Notes: generated by a model from the letters alone, not told the origin. A DNA stretch of 36,434 nt from an uncultured Clostridia bacterium (GCA_947166945.1 CAMVGH010000017.1:1-36434); one strand, 5' to 3'; shown: positions 9,028-17,214, counted from the first letter of the stretch. Numbers and translations: made by a program.

Positions 9028-9066
9028 GCCGAACGCTTTAGATATTACTCCGGACAGCGAGGCAGA
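9028..9066. repeat. Direct repeat, copy 2 (behind tRNA-Gly terminator)
   Basis: Same unit as 8921-8966, about 36 shared bases with a shorter variable middle (ATTACT). Its ends TCTGCC (9026-9030) and GGCAGA can pair. Only two copies exist, separated by ~60 bp of unrelated hairpins. Confidence 0.75.
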
Positions 9067-9102
9067 AAAAACCGCCCCTTACTGAAAAGTAAGAGACGGT
9101 TT
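9066..9102 (-). terminator. Terminator of tRNA-Gly
   Basis: On the minus strand AAACCG-TCT-CTTACT, loop TTTC, AGTAAG-GGG-CGGTTT followed by TTTTTT. It starts ~20 bp beyond the tRNA 3' end. A second GC hairpin, CCCCGC-CGTC-GCGGGG (9107-9122), lies between the two. Confidence 0.85.
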
Positions 9103-9122
9103 CGCTCCCCGCCGTCGCGGGG

Positions 9123-9196
9123 TGGAGCGGACAACGGGAATCGAACCCGCCTCGTCGGCTTGGGAAGCCGAAGTTCTACCGATAAACTATATCCGC
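9123..9196 (-). tRNA. tRNA-Gly, anticodon CCC
   Basis: The cloverleaf reads from 9196 down to 9123. The acceptor stem GCGGATA pairs with TGTCCGC with one G-T wobble. The anticodon stem TCGGC/GCCGA encloses loop TTCCCAA, giving anticodon CCC for GGG codons. The T arm GCGGGTTCGATTCCCGT has the invariant TTCGA core. U is the discriminator and CCA is encoded (9123-9125). It has its own consensus promoter and terminator. Confidence 0.95.
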
Positions 9197-9205
9197 GTAT
9201 ATTAT

Positions 9206-9234
9206 ATTATATCACATATTTTCCCCGTTGTCAA
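9206..9234 (-). promoter_or_regulatory. tRNA-Gly promoter
   Basis: Minus strand TTGACA (9229-9234), 17 bp, TGA-TATAAT (9206-9211): a perfect consensus with extended -10, as expected for a stable RNA gene. Confidence 0.9.
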
Positions 9235-9352
9235 CACGAATTTTCACTGTTCGGATACAAATAACTGCTTATAATTTTATGCAGTTTTTACATTGAATAA
9301 TATTAAAAAATAACGATAAAATATACAAGACAATGTATATTTACCTAATACG

Positions 9353-9386
9353 CAAAGCTCCCGTACATCAACATACGGGAGCTTTG
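9353..9386 (-). terminator. Hairpin terminator after the alcohol dehydrogenase gene
   Basis: Perfect 13-bp stem CAAAGCTCCCGTA (9353-9365) / TACGGGAGCTTTG (9374-9386) with an 8-nt loop. The run of T behind it on the minus strand is short, so termination may be partial. Confidence 0.7.
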
Positions 9387-9392
9387 TTGATA

Positions 9393-10562
9393 TTAAAGCG
9401 AGTTTTTCAGTATAGTGAGAATATCCGCTTCCGTCAGAGGCGCGTACACCCACTTTCCGTCCAGACCCTCATTCACCGCAACATGATGTGCCATTTCCCG
9501 GAGCCGGCTCTCATCTATACCTACCTCAGCAAGATGCATTGGTATGCCGATAGACTCAAAGAACCGGTAGGTTGCCTCGATCGACTGCTTAGCAATCGTA
9601 TGACGCGGAAGTTCGGGCGATATGCCCATTACATTCACGCCGTAGCGGACAAATCGTCCGAGAGTCTGCTCATTTAATACATGAGACATCCAGCGGGGGG
9701 TGATTATAGCAAGACCTATGCCATGGGTTATGTCATAGTAAGCGCTGAGTGCATGCTCAATTGCGTGCATCGGCCAGCCGCTATCGGCTTCACCGAGGGA
9801 ATAGATCCCGTTGCAGGCGAGAGAGCAGTTGAGAAATATCTCGGCGCGGGCATCGTAATTTCCGGGGGCTTCCAGCACTATCTTCACATTCTTCATCAGG
9901 CTCTTCAGCGCCGCTTCCATCATACCGTCAGCGAGATCGTTGGGTTCGGCGTTGAAATACTGCTCATAAATATGGTTCATTGCGTCCGCTACTCCGGCTG
10001 CGGTCTGCCGGTTAGGCACGGTAAAGGTGTATGTAGGGTCTATGAATGACGCCACCGGAAACAGGTGAGGATCCATATACCCGACCTTGTCGTTGGTCTC
10101 GGTGCGGGATATGACACCGCCGCTGTCGTATTCGCTTCCGGTAGCTGCCATAGTCATTATATCAACGACAGGCAGAGCCGCCTTTGTCGGCACCTTATAA
10201 GTTATCAGATCCCATGGCTCGCCGTCATACAGGGCGCCCGCCGCGATAGCCTTGGAACAGTCAAGGACGCTTCCGCCGCCCACTGCGAGTATCACCTCAA
10301 TGCCTTTCTCCTTGCACAGTCTTACACCGTCAAGCACACTTGTGGAGTACTTCGGATTAGGTTCGATACCGGACAGTTCGGTGACATCAAAGCCTTTCAG
10401 CAGTTCGGTGACACGTGCATACAGCCCGTTTTTCCTTATACTGCCGCCTCCGTAGGCAAACAACACCTTATTTCCCAGAGCTCCCAGCACCTCCGGCAGT
10501 TTTTCCACAACTCCTTTTCCGAAAATGAGCCGTGTCGGGGTATGATACTCAAAATTTCTCAT
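9393..10562 (-). CDS. Iron-containing alcohol dehydrogenase (butanol dehydrogenase/YqhD-like)
   Basis: Cytoplasmic NAD(P)H-dependent reductase interconverting aldehydes and alcohols, 389 residues, the normal length for the family. The nucleotide-binding motif AVGGGSVLD lies near residues 95-103. The metal ligands fit the family pattern: Asp193, His197, His266 and His280, in ADAMNH, HAIEH and THG motifs. The likely physiological role is getting rid of fermentation reducing power or toxic aldehydes; the exact substrate is not readable. The start codon overlaps the stop of the upstream exoribonuclease gene as ATGA, so translation is coupled. There is no promoter of its own. Confidence 0.92.
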   Translation of the reverse strand: MRNFEYHTPTRLIFGKGVVEKLPEVLGALGNKVLFAYGGGSIRKNGLYARVTELLKGFDVTELSGIEPNPKYSTSVLDGVRLCKEKGIEVILAVGGGSVLDCSKAIAAGALYDGEPWDLITYKVPTKAALPVVDIMTMAATGSEYDSGGVISRTETNDKVGYMDPHLFPVASFIDPTYTFTVPNRQTAAGVADAMNHIYEQYFNAEPNDLADGMMEAALKSLMKNVKIVLEAPGNYDARAEIFLNCSLACNGIYSLGEADSGWPMHAIEHALSAYYDITHGIGLAIITPRWMSHVLNEQTLGRFVRYGVNVMGISPELPRHTIAKQSIEATYRFFESIGIPMHLAEVGIDESRLREMAHHVAVNEGLDGKWVYAPLTEADILTILKNSL

Positions 10563-11569
10563 TCTTTATCTTCCTCCATACTTTCAAGATACTCCGGTTT
10601 ATAAAGCCTGTTGTCAAGACCGAAAGGCTTCTTCTCGGTAAGTCCGCCGCCCGGAAGAGTTTCGTATGCGTCCTCGCACATATATATCTTTGCGTCTATA
10701 TTGTCAATATAGTGCAGCGCAAAAGCTTCCGGAGTTGCGGGGCAGGATACCGCGCCCCACTCCTGGGTGCCGTGGTGGGAAAGTATCATATGTACCAGCA
10801 TCCTCACCCGCTCAGGGTCGTAATTATCCGTTCTGGCGACACTCCGGACATATTCCGCACCCATATAAAGGTGGCCGTACAGGACTCCCTCACGGGTAAA
10901 GCTTGCCTCACCGGTGGCGGTGGTCGCATACTCCCATATTTTTCCTATATCGTGAAGAGCTGTACCGCAGAGCATCAGTTCCCTGTTCAGCACAGAATAT
11001 ATACCGCACAGTGCGTCCGCAGCCTTCACCATTCTGTATGAATGGTACAGCAGTCCGCCACGCAGGTTGTGGTGCATGGACACCGCGGCGGACGAAGACA
11101 TATATTCCTGTTTTTTCTCCGCCAGTATTTTCAGCGCAAGCCCGGACAGCGGAGCGTATTTCCCGCCGCAGTCATCAGACGCGTTCTGTATAAGCGAGCA
11201 GATCTCATCATACATCATTTCGAGACCGAGCGGAGGCAGTTTAGTGAAATCGGCAGGCTCTATATGTGTATCCCGGCACGGACTGATACTCAGAGCCTTG
11301 AAATTCTTCGCTCCCTGATACTCGCCCACAGACAGCACAGCATCAGCCACGCAGCCCGGGGTTATACCGTTCTGAGCGAGAACTGCCGCGGTCATATCGA
11401 ACATAATGGCGGTGATATCAGAAAAACCGTCTTTAAGGGTGAATTTTATGAACGGTTTGTTGGATTTCTCCGACATATTTTCCGCTACGGCGGCGACAAG
11501 CACCGGTCTTTCGAGCTTGGAGCCGAGCTCCGCTTCGGTAAATTTTATGTAAGCATTCTTATTCAGCAT
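10559..11569 (-). CDS. yhaM: 3'-5' exoribonuclease, YhaM family (OB fold plus HD domain)
   Basis: RNA or DNA 3'-end exonuclease of the YhaM/Cbf1 family, 336 residues. The N-terminal third is an OB-type nucleic-acid fold (KPFIKFTLKDGFSDITAIMFD). The HD hydrolase domain has its metal residues in YHSYRM (His176) and ALHDIGK (His206, Asp207), followed by LSHHGTQEWG and IDNIDAK. The frame stays open to 11896, but ATG 11569 is chosen: GGGTGGT lies just upstream, the protein then starts MLNKNAYIKF, and the promoter at 11600-11628 and the preceding gene's terminator would fall inside a longer version. Confidence 0.9.
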   Translation of the reverse strand: MLNKNAYIKFTEAELGSKLERPVLVAAVAENMSEKSNKPFIKFTLKDGFSDITAIMFDMTAAVLAQNGITPGCVADAVLSVGEYQGAKNFKALSISPCRDTHIEPADFTKLPPLGLEMMYDEICSLIQNASDDCGGKYAPLSGLALKILAEKKQEYMSSSAAVSMHHNLRGGLLYHSYRMVKAADALCGIYSVLNRELMLCGTALHDIGKIWEYATTATGEASFTREGVLYGHLYMGAEYVRSVARTDNYDPERVRMLVHMILSHHGTQEWGAVSCPATPEAFALHYIDNIDAKIYMCEDAYETLPGGGLTEKKPFGLDNRLYKPEYLESMEEDKE

Positions 11570-11599
11570 AAATACCACCCGTTCAATTATATTTGTATT

Positions 11600-11628
11600 A
11601 TTATACCATAAATGCTTCACTTTTGCAA
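11600..11628 (-). promoter_or_regulatory. Promoter of the yhaM-alcohol dehydrogenase operon
   Basis: Minus strand TTGCAA (11623-11628), 17 bp, TGG-TATAAT (11600-11605). It begins directly beside the T-rich tail of the preceding terminator. Confidence 0.75.
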
Positions 11629-11674
11629 TAAAAATAATAAAATTGACCGCGGAACGGTACAATTCCACGGTCAA
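11627..11674 (-). terminator. Terminator of the AIM24-family gene
   Basis: Stem TTGACCGCGGAA (11643-11654) / TTCCACGGTCAA (11663-11674), one mismatch, followed on the minus strand by ATTTTATTATTTTTATTG. Confidence 0.85.
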
Positions 11675-11696
11675 CTCTGAATTATCCGATGAAAGA

Positions 11697-12377
11697 TCAG
11701 TTTGAAGTCGAGATATAGGGAGCAAGAGCGCCTGCCATGACATTTCTGGGCATTGTCTGGAGATAAACCTTGCCGGGGCCTGTAAGAACGGTATTGAAGA
11801 AGCCCTCACCGCCGAACAGCTTGTTGCCGAGGCCCTGAACAGTCTGGATATCGACCTGTACTGTCGCGTCCATAGCTGCGAGGTTGCCTGTATCAACGAC
11901 TATCTTCTGACCTGCCGCAAGCTCATATTCCTGGATCGAACCGTCGATCTCAAGGAACACCATGCCGTTTCCGGTGAATTTCTGGAGAATGAAGCCTTCA
12001 CCGCCGAATATTCCCGCACCGGCTTTTTTCTGGAAGTGGACGGACATCTCAACGCCCTCTTCACTAGCGAGGAATGCGGATTTCTGCGCGATAAACGTGT
12101 GGTCGGGAGAGATCTGGACAGCAAGTATCTCTCCGGGGAAACTGGAAGCTGCCGCGAAAAGTCCGGGACCGCCCTGACAGGTATAGACGTTCTGGAACAT
12201 GGATTCACCCGAGAACATCCTTCCGAAAGCCTTACCGATGCTGCCGCCCGCATTGGTGGACATCGACATATTCGGAGACATCCAGCTCATAGCGCCCTGG
12301 TCCGTTTTGATCTTTTCTCCCGCCTGAAGATTCATGATAACCACAGGAAGCGGAGTGCCCTTGATCTCATACTGCAT
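11697..12377 (-). CDS. AIM24/TIGR00266 family protein
   Basis: A 226-residue protein of the AIM24 (TIGR00266) family, whose biochemical role in bacteria is not settled. It begins MQYEIKGTPLPVVIMNLQAGEKI and is rich in glycine-containing beta turns; three similar segments (FGRMFSGES, IFGGEGF, LFGGEGFF) reflect the internal repeats of this beta-sandwich fold. No signal peptide or membrane segment, so probably cytoplasmic. The start at 12377 follows GAAAGGAAATATTT. It has its own promoter and terminator, so it forms a single-gene unit. Confidence 0.85.
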   Translation of the reverse strand: MQYEIKGTPLPVVIMNLQAGEKIKTDQGAMSWMSPNMSMSTNAGGSIGKAFGRMFSGESMFQNVYTCQGGPGLFAAASSFPGEILAVQISPDHTFIAQKSAFLASEEGVEMSVHFQKKAGAGIFGGEGFILQKFTGNGMVFLEIDGSIQEYELAAGQKIVVDTGNLAAMDATVQVDIQTVQGLGNKLFGGEGFFNTVLTGPGKVYLQTMPRNVMAGALAPYISTSN

Positions 12378-12429
12378 AATAAATATTTCCTTTCAGCAAT
12401 TATTACGGGTAATTTTCCCCGTTATTTAC

Positions 12430-12458
12430 ATTATACAGCATCTTTACCAAAAAATCAA
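12430..12458 (-). promoter_or_regulatory. Promoter of the AIM24-family gene
   Basis: Minus strand TTGATT (12453-12458), 17 bp, TATAAT (12430-12435), without a TGn. The -35 lies in an AT-rich inverted repeat, AAAAATCAA (12450-12458) / TTGATTTTT (12468-12476), that might also serve as a weak end for sleB. Confidence 0.65.
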
Positions 12459-12478
12459 TACTTTTTGTTGATTTTTAT

Positions 12479-13147
12479 TCAGGAGCAGAATCTGTGCGCG
12501 CCGATGACGGTGATCACGGGGCGGGAATAGATGAATGAATCCGAAGTCTTTGCGGGATTGTAGTAGTATATGGCTCCTCCGGTGGGATCCCAGCCTGCGA
12601 GAGCGTCACGTGCCGCTGCATAAGAACTTTCCGCGACAGGCTCATTGAACTGCCCGTCCGTTATCGCAGTGAATGCCCCGTTCTGGTATATCACCCCTGC
12701 GAGGGTATCCGGAAACGAAGGGTGTTCGATGCGGTTGCATATAACAGCACCTATAGCCACCTGTCCGACATAGGACTCCCCTCTGCCCTCGGCACTTATG
12801 ATGCGTGCGAGCAGCGCAATATTGGCCTCATTGGCTGCCGGTACCGTGCCTATTGTTATACCGAGCTTCTTCAATGTTGTCTGATCCGCGATACCTGTCT
12901 GCTTCAGCCCCTGCTGTTTCTGAAACCTCGTGACAGCCTCCTGCGTCTGCGCGCCGTAATAACCGGTGATCTCCCCTCCGAACAGACCGCGTTCTTTAAG
13001 TACGCGCTGTATCTCCTCGACCTCAACTCCGGAGGAACCGACCTGTGAATATGCCGGGACCGTTTCGGTGCTTTGTGCTATCGCCGCGCTTATAATTACA
13101 GCTATGAGGATCACTGCCATTTTTATAAAACTGTTCATATAAATCAT
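12479..13147 (-). CDS. sleB: Spore cortex-lytic enzyme (SleB-type cell wall hydrolase)
   Basis: Lytic enzyme that degrades spore cortex peptidoglycan during germination. It has 222 residues with three parts: an N-terminal export signal (MAVILIAVIISAAIAQS), a peptidoglycan-binding domain at ~38-95 (GVEVEEIQRVLKERG ... FQKQQGL), and the Hydrolase_2 catalytic domain at ~108-222 with the conserved SAEGRGE motif at 118-124. The ATG at 13147 has AAAGG close by; the ATG at 13138 is an alternative. The usual SleB partner gene ypeB is not adjacent. No good sigma-A promoter was found upstream, which fits sporulation control. This is the best evidence for a spore-forming lineage. Confidence 0.9.
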   Translation of the reverse strand: MIYMNSFIKMAVILIAVIISAAIAQSTETVPAYSQVGSSGVEVEEIQRVLKERGLFGGEITGYYGAQTQEAVTRFQKQQGLKQTGIADQTTLKKLGITIGTVPAANEANIALLARIISAEGRGESYVGQVAIGAVICNRIEHPSFPDTLAGVIYQNGAFTAITDGQFNEPVAESSYAAARDALAGWDPTGGAIYYYNPAKTSDSFIYSRPVITVIGAHRFCS

Positions 13148-13426
13148 TATCCTTTCGATTTGATGTATGTCATTTCTTGTCCGTACAGGTCTATTTTACT
13201 CGCAAAGGCGAAAATTATACAGAGATATTTGAATCATTTTCCCTTTACGTAATTCCGGTTTTTTCAGTACAGTTCTGTCAAAATGCCCAAAACTCAGAAA
13301 ATCCTTTTATGATGCGGTTCAGGCACGAACTGTAACAGAGAAAACAGAAGGAAACATTTAAAAATAATTCAATATTTCTCGAATAATGTTAATTTTTCTC
13401 ATAGATGACAAAAATCGGCAAAATTG
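13148..13426. other. Intergenic region between sleB and the first chemoreceptor
   Basis: About 280 bp with no supported ORF. A TATAAT on the minus strand at 13214-13219 faces sleB, but its -35 position (GGAAAA) is poor. The rest is AT-rich with no clear hairpin. Confidence 0.4.
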
Positions 13427-13455
13427 TTGACTTTAAGCGGTTCTTTTGATATAAT
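13427..13455 (+). promoter_or_regulatory. Promoter of the first chemoreceptor gene
   Basis: TTGACT (13427-13432), 17 bp, TGA-TATAAT (13450-13455). It places transcription start near 13462 and leaves a ~174-nt leader. Confidence 0.88.
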
Positions 13456-13461
13456 CAAAAA

Positions 13462-13592
13462 TGCAGTCAGGTATAGCCATGTTATGAACAACCGCCTCGA
13501 TCCCGCTTCGACTGCGGCACAAAGTGCTGTTCCTTGTTTCTCGCTACCCTGCACGCTTTTGATGGTAATTTTTGAGTTGAGTAACCTTTACC
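13462..13592 (+). promoter_or_regulatory. Structured 5' leader of the chemoreceptor mRNA (candidate cis-regulatory RNA)
   Basis: Pairings seen by eye: an outer stem TGCA..GGTA..GC (13462-13477) with GCTACC.TGCA (13543-13553); inside it GAACA (13486-13490) with TGTTC (13528-13532), enclosing hairpin CCGC-c-TCGA/TCGA-ct-GCGG (13492-13517) and a short CAC-AAA-GTG hairpin. A second element, GGTAA (13564-13568) / TTACC (13588-13592), comes before the ribosome site. It does not show the hallmark sequences of the GEMM c-di-GMP riboswitch. No ligand can be named. Confidence 0.4.
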
Positions 13593-13635
13593 GCTCTTAA
13601 AAATTCTTAAATATAAAAAAACACGGAGGTAGAAA

Positions 13636-15564
13636 ATGTTTAAGAAACTTGGAATGCAGATCGTTGTGATAACGGCTGCGGCGATCATCGCGGTCATAGC
13701 CATAATGCTTACCGCCACCCTTATATCCTTCTCCGGATATAACAACGCTGTCCTTGAGGAAAAAGCAAAAATAGGTGAGGCAGCTCTTAAAACTTCCGTG
13801 GACAACGAGCTTTCCACACTTGAACTTTATGAAAAGATATTCTCGGAAAAAGACGATTTCAACGAAGCTGTCGCAAAAAATGACGACGCTGAAATGACAA
13901 GGATCTACAACGAAAACCTTGGCAGTCACACGGAACTCTTCGGCGGTGTTGCGGACGCAAACGGAAATATAATCTTCAAGTCCGAAAAATTCGCGCTCGA
14001 TCAGTTTGATTTTGCTCCCGTGGCAAGAGGTCAGGCTATCAACGGCATCGTAAAGAGCGGCGAGCGGCTTGCCCTTATAAGCGCTTCCCAGAAAATTATC
14101 GACGGCAATAACTACGCTTATATAGTCGGTTTTCTTATGAGTTCACAGGGCTATCTGGACAACGCAAAAAAGTCCAGCGACTGTGATGTGACTATCTTCA
14201 ACGGCAACCTGAGATTCGGCACCACGCTCGGAGCTGATATGATAGGCACTCCCATGGCGGAGAACATCGAAAAGGTCGTTATCACAGGCAAGCAGGATTT
14301 TTCCGGTGAAACCATGATAAAAAATAAACAATATTATGTTTTCTACACGCCCATGCTTGATTACCAGAACAATGCAGTCGGCGCGTACTTTGCGGGTTTT
14401 GACGGCACCGAGGCGAACAATGAGTTTACTTCCGTAACTACTGTCGCTGTCATAATCGGTGTGCTTGGTGCGGCAGGCATCGCAGTATTCCTGTTTATCT
14501 TCTGCCGTAACAGAGTCTCAATTCCTCTGAAACATGCAGAAGATTACGCGAACGAGATGCTCGCGGGTCAACTTGCTACCACAAACGTTACATACAAGTT
14601 CCACAACGACGAGGTCGGCAATTTCGTAGAGGTTCTCCGCAGCGCGAAACGCGGCATGAACGATGTGGTCGGTGACTCCTCCAGGATCCTTGCTGCTATG
14701 GCGGACGGCGATTTCACAGAAACACCGAATGTCAAGTATCCCGGCGTTTTCGAGGATATCGAAAAGAACATACTCAAGATCGAAGACGATCTCGGAATTA
14801 CTCTCAGCAACATGAACACATCTTCGGACGAAGTCCTCACCGGTTCCAACCAGATGGCCGAAGGTTCCCAGTCCCTCGCAGACGGTACAACAAGACAGGC
14901 TTCCGCTATCGAGCAGATCTCCGCTACTATCGCGGAAGTTTCCACACAGATCGCGAATACCGCTCAGAATGCCGCTCAGGCAGGCGATCTCTCCAAGCAG
15001 ACCCAGGATAAGGTCAATATGCAGGATACAGAGATCCAGAACATGGTCAACGCCATGAACGAGATCAGCGATACTTCCAAGGAGATCGAAAAGATCATCA
15101 AGACCATTGACGATATAGCGTTCCAGACAAATATCCTTGCACTCAACGCTGCTGTAGAGGCTGCAAGAGCAGGTGACGCAGGCAAGGGCTTCGCAGTTGT
15201 CGCTGATGAAGTCCGTAACCTCGCAAGCAAATCCGCTGAGGCCGCAAAGAGCACTTCTTCTCTCATCACCGCTTCTATCGAGGCAGTTGACAAGGGTTCC
15301 AGAATAGCCCTCGCAACAGCCGAATCCATGAAGGAAGTAAAGGATATGTCCGGTCAGACAGCTGAACTCATCACCGAGATCGCTGCGGCAAGCGCAGAGC
15401 AGACCGAATCTATCCGTCAGATCACTACCGGCGTAGAGCAGATCTCTCAGGTTATTCAGACAAACTCCGCAACAGCGGAAGAGACGGCGGCTTCCTGCGA
15501 AGAGCTTTCCGGTCAGTCAAAGCTTCTCAAGGATCAGGTCGCACGCTTCAAGATCAACCAGTAA
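13636..15564 (+). CDS. Methyl-accepting chemotaxis protein (Cache-type sensor, HAMP, MA domain)
   Basis: Transmembrane chemoreceptor that passes ligand signals to CheA/CheW, 642 residues. Membrane segment one lies at ~8-30, an extracellular single-Cache-like sensor at ~31-265, membrane segment two at ~267-290 ([20 protein letters not shown]), HAMP at ~291-345 and a long signalling coil to the end. The hairpin tip is at ~498-525 ([20 protein letters not shown]). GGAGG at 13625-13629 fixes the start. It ends [12 protein letters not shown] with no C-terminal methyltransferase-binding pentapeptide. Its signalling half is almost the same as that of the receptor at 18829-20775. No che or flagellar genes are nearby. 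The ligand is unknown. Confidence 0.93.
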   Translation: MFKKLGMQIVVITAAAIIAVIAIMLTATLISFSGYNNAVLEEKAKIGEAALKTSVDNELSTLELYEKIFSEKDDFNEAVAKNDDAEMTRIYNENLGSHTELFGGVADANGNIIFKSEKFALDQFDFAPVARGQAINGIVKSGERLALISASQKIIDGNNYAYIVGFLMSSQGYLDNAKKSSDCDVTIFNGNLRFGTTLGADMIGTPMAENIEKVVITGKQDFSGETMIKNKQYYVFYTPMLDYQNNAVGAYFAGFDGTEANNEFTSVTTVAVIIGVLGAAGIAVFLFIFCRNRVSIPLKHAEDYANEMLAGQLATTNVTYKFHNDEVGNFVEVLRSAKRGMNDVVGDSSRILAAMADGDFTETPNVKYPGVFEDIEKNILKIEDDLGITLSNMNTSSDEVLTGSNQMAEGSQSLADGTTRQASAIEQISATIAEVSTQIANTAQNAAQAGDLSKQTQDKVNMQDTEIQNMVNAMNEISDTSKEIEKIIKTIDDIAFQTNILALNAAVEAARAGDAGKGFAVVADEVRNLASKSAEAAKSTSSLITASIEAVDKGSRIALATAESMKEVKDMSGQTAELITEIAAASAEQTESIRQITTGVEQISQVIQTNSATAEETAASCEELSGQSKLLKDQVARFKINQ

Positions 15565-15630
15565 GCAAGGAATTACTTACCGGCAGATAATCAGATTCCC
15601 ATTCAACTTGTTTTGCATATCCAAACCGGG

Positions 15631-15665
15631 AACACGGCAGGCAGAAATGCCTGCCGTGTTTCTCT
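15631..15665 (+). terminator. Terminator of the first chemoreceptor gene
   Basis: Perfect 13-bp stem AACACGGCAGGCA (15631-15643), loop GAAA, TGCCTGCCGTGTT (15648-15660), then TCTCTT. Confidence 0.85.
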
Positions 15666-15669
15666 TACA

Positions 15670-15706
15670 GAAAAAAAGCCCGCGGCGGTGTTGACCGCTG
15701 CGGGCT
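15670..15706 (-). terminator. Terminator of the polyphosphate phosphotransferase gene
   Basis: Stem AGCCCGCGGCGGT (15677-15689) / ACCGCTGCGGGCT (15694-15706) with one wobble. On the minus strand it is followed by a run of seven T. It stands back to back with the chemoreceptor terminator. Confidence 0.9.
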
Positions 15707-15714
15707 GCACTTTG

Positions 15715-17214
15715 TTATTTCAGTTTTTCTTCAAGTCTGTCACAGATCGTCCTGAGCGCCTTGATACGAGCGTACTTCTTGTCGTTGCCCTCAATGACCG
15801 TCCATGGGGCGGTATCGGTAGATGTGAGCTTTATCATGCGATCGACCGCTTTCTCATACTGATCCCACTTTTCACGGTTGCGCCAGTCCTCGTCGGTTAT
15901 CTTCCACTGCTTGGAAGGGGTGTTCTCGCGTTCCTTGAAACGGCGGTACTGTTCGTCCTTGTCAATGTTTATCCAGAATTTGAATATCACCGCTCCCCAG
16001 TCGGACAGCTGCTGTTCAAACTCGTTTATCTCCTGATACGCCATATCCGCACGTTCCTGCGGAGTTATCTTCTCTATCGGCTCCACCATTACCCTGCCGT
16101 ACCATGTACGGTCAAAAATAGTGAAATGTCCGTCATTTTCGAGACGCGTCCAGAATCTCCACAGATAATGTCTTGCAAGCTCCGACGGCTCAGGTGCGGC
16201 TATGGGTTTGACCTCGTACCCGCGGGGATCGAGCGAAGCGGCTACACGCTTTATATTGCCTCCCTTTCCGCCTGCGTCCCAGCCCTCATAAGCAACGATC
16301 ACCGGTATCTTGCGCTGATAGCACATATTCTGAAGTTCAAAGAGCCTGCTCTGGTATTTTTTCAGCTTGCGGCGGTATTCTTCTTCGCTCAGTTCTTTAT
16401 CCATATTGATCTTTGACAGCTTCTTTGTACGGATAAGCTCAAATTTCTCCGGAGAATAGGCTGTAAGCTGCTGCTCAGGCTCCTGAAGATACGGAACGCC
16501 TTTTTCCTTTGCTGCGCAGGCGCCTTTAATGGCATCTGTAACTATGTTCATTATACGGTACTGCGCCGTAAGTCCGTCATTGGCGGGGATTATATGCCAC
16601 GGTGCCGAATATGTGTTGGTCGCGGTCAGTATCTTGTCGAACTGGGCAAATATCTTGTCATAGCGCTTATTGTTCTCGAAATCGTGGGCATCAACGCGCC
16701 AGCGGGTGAATTTATCAGCTTCGAGAGCTTTAAGTCGCTTTTTCTGTTCGTCCTGTGTTATATGCAGAAACAGCTTGATGATGAGATAACCGTCGTCATG
16801 GAGCTGCCGCTCAAGGGTATTGATATCCCTTACTCTGCGTCTGTAACCGTCCTTGTCGATAACTCCTCCCATACGGGACTTCACCGTGTCGCTGTACCAG
16901 CTGCCGTCAAGTATCAGGAACTCTCCCTGCTTCGGCAGTCTCTGCCAGTAACGGTGCATCCACGGTTTACGTCTTTCGGCGTCATTGGGACGGCGTATCG
17001 GCTCAACATTGTAAAAACGGGGATCCATATACTTGATGAGCTTCGCGATCTGCGAGCCCTTCCCCGCCGCTGCCCAGCCGTCTATAGTGATGATGACCGG
17101 TATCTTTGCAGCTTTTACCGCGTTGGCAAGGTCGATAAGTTCCGCCTGCATCGCGGCGAGACTTTCCGCTGCTTGTGCCTTTTTTGTTTTCTTCTGTTCG
17201 ATACTTTCAAGCAT
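15715..17214 (-). CDS. pap: Polyphosphate:AMP phosphotransferase (two PPK2 domains)
   Basis: Transfers phosphate from polyphosphate to a nucleoside monophosphate, usually AMP to ADP. It has 499 residues made of two PPK2 domains in tandem. Each has a Walker A motif: GWAAAGKGS at ~46-54 and GWDAGGKGG at ~309-317. The second domain keeps the family's DRxWYGR motif (~368, TIFDRTWYGR); the first reads LDGSWYSD at the same place, losing the Arg, so the C-terminal domain is the likely catalytic one. AAGGGGGT lies ahead of the ATG at 17214. Cytoplasmic, single-gene unit. Donor and acceptor preference are inferred from the two-domain architecture. Confidence 0.88.
   Translation of the reverse strand: MLESIEQKKTKKAQAAESLAAMQAELIDLANAVKAAKIPVIITIDGWAAAGKGSQIAKLIKYMDPRFYNVEPIRRPNDAERRKPWMHRYWQRLPKQGEFLILDGSWYSDTVKSRMGGVIDKDGYRRRVRDINTLERQLHDDGYLIIKLFLHITQDEQKKRLKALEADKFTRWRVDAHDFENNKRYDKIFAQFDKILTATNTYSAPWHIIPANDGLTAQYRIMNIVTDAIKGACAAKEKGVPYLQEPEQQLTAYSPEKFELIRTKKLSKINMDKELSEEEYRRKLKKYQSRLFELQNMCYQRKIPVIVAYEGWDAGGKGGNIKRVAASLDPRGYEVKPIAAPEPSELARHYLWRFWTRLENDGHFTIFDRTWYGRVMVEPIEKITPQERADMAYQEINEFEQQLSDWGAVIFKFWINIDKDEQYRRFKERENTPSKQWKITDEDWRNREKWDQYEKAVDRMIKLTSTDTAPWTVIEGNDKKYARIKALRTICDRLEEKLK

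Noticed and set aside
8921-9066. CRISPR-like array downstream of fbp
   Set aside because: Only two repeat copies, with a variable middle, hairpins between them and no cas genes.
11570-11896. 109-codon N-terminal extension of the YhaM frame
   Set aside because: It would run through a promoter, a terminator and the end of the AIM24 gene; family members start near MLNKNAY.
13462-13553. GEMM (c-di-GMP-I) riboswitch in the chemoreceptor leader
   Set aside because: The characteristic tetraloop, receptor and conserved core words were not found, so no known class was assigned.
15676-15706. Hairpin considered as part of an integron or attachment site between the chemoreceptor and pap
   Set aside because: It is simply one of two back-to-back transcription terminators with a T-run on the pap side.
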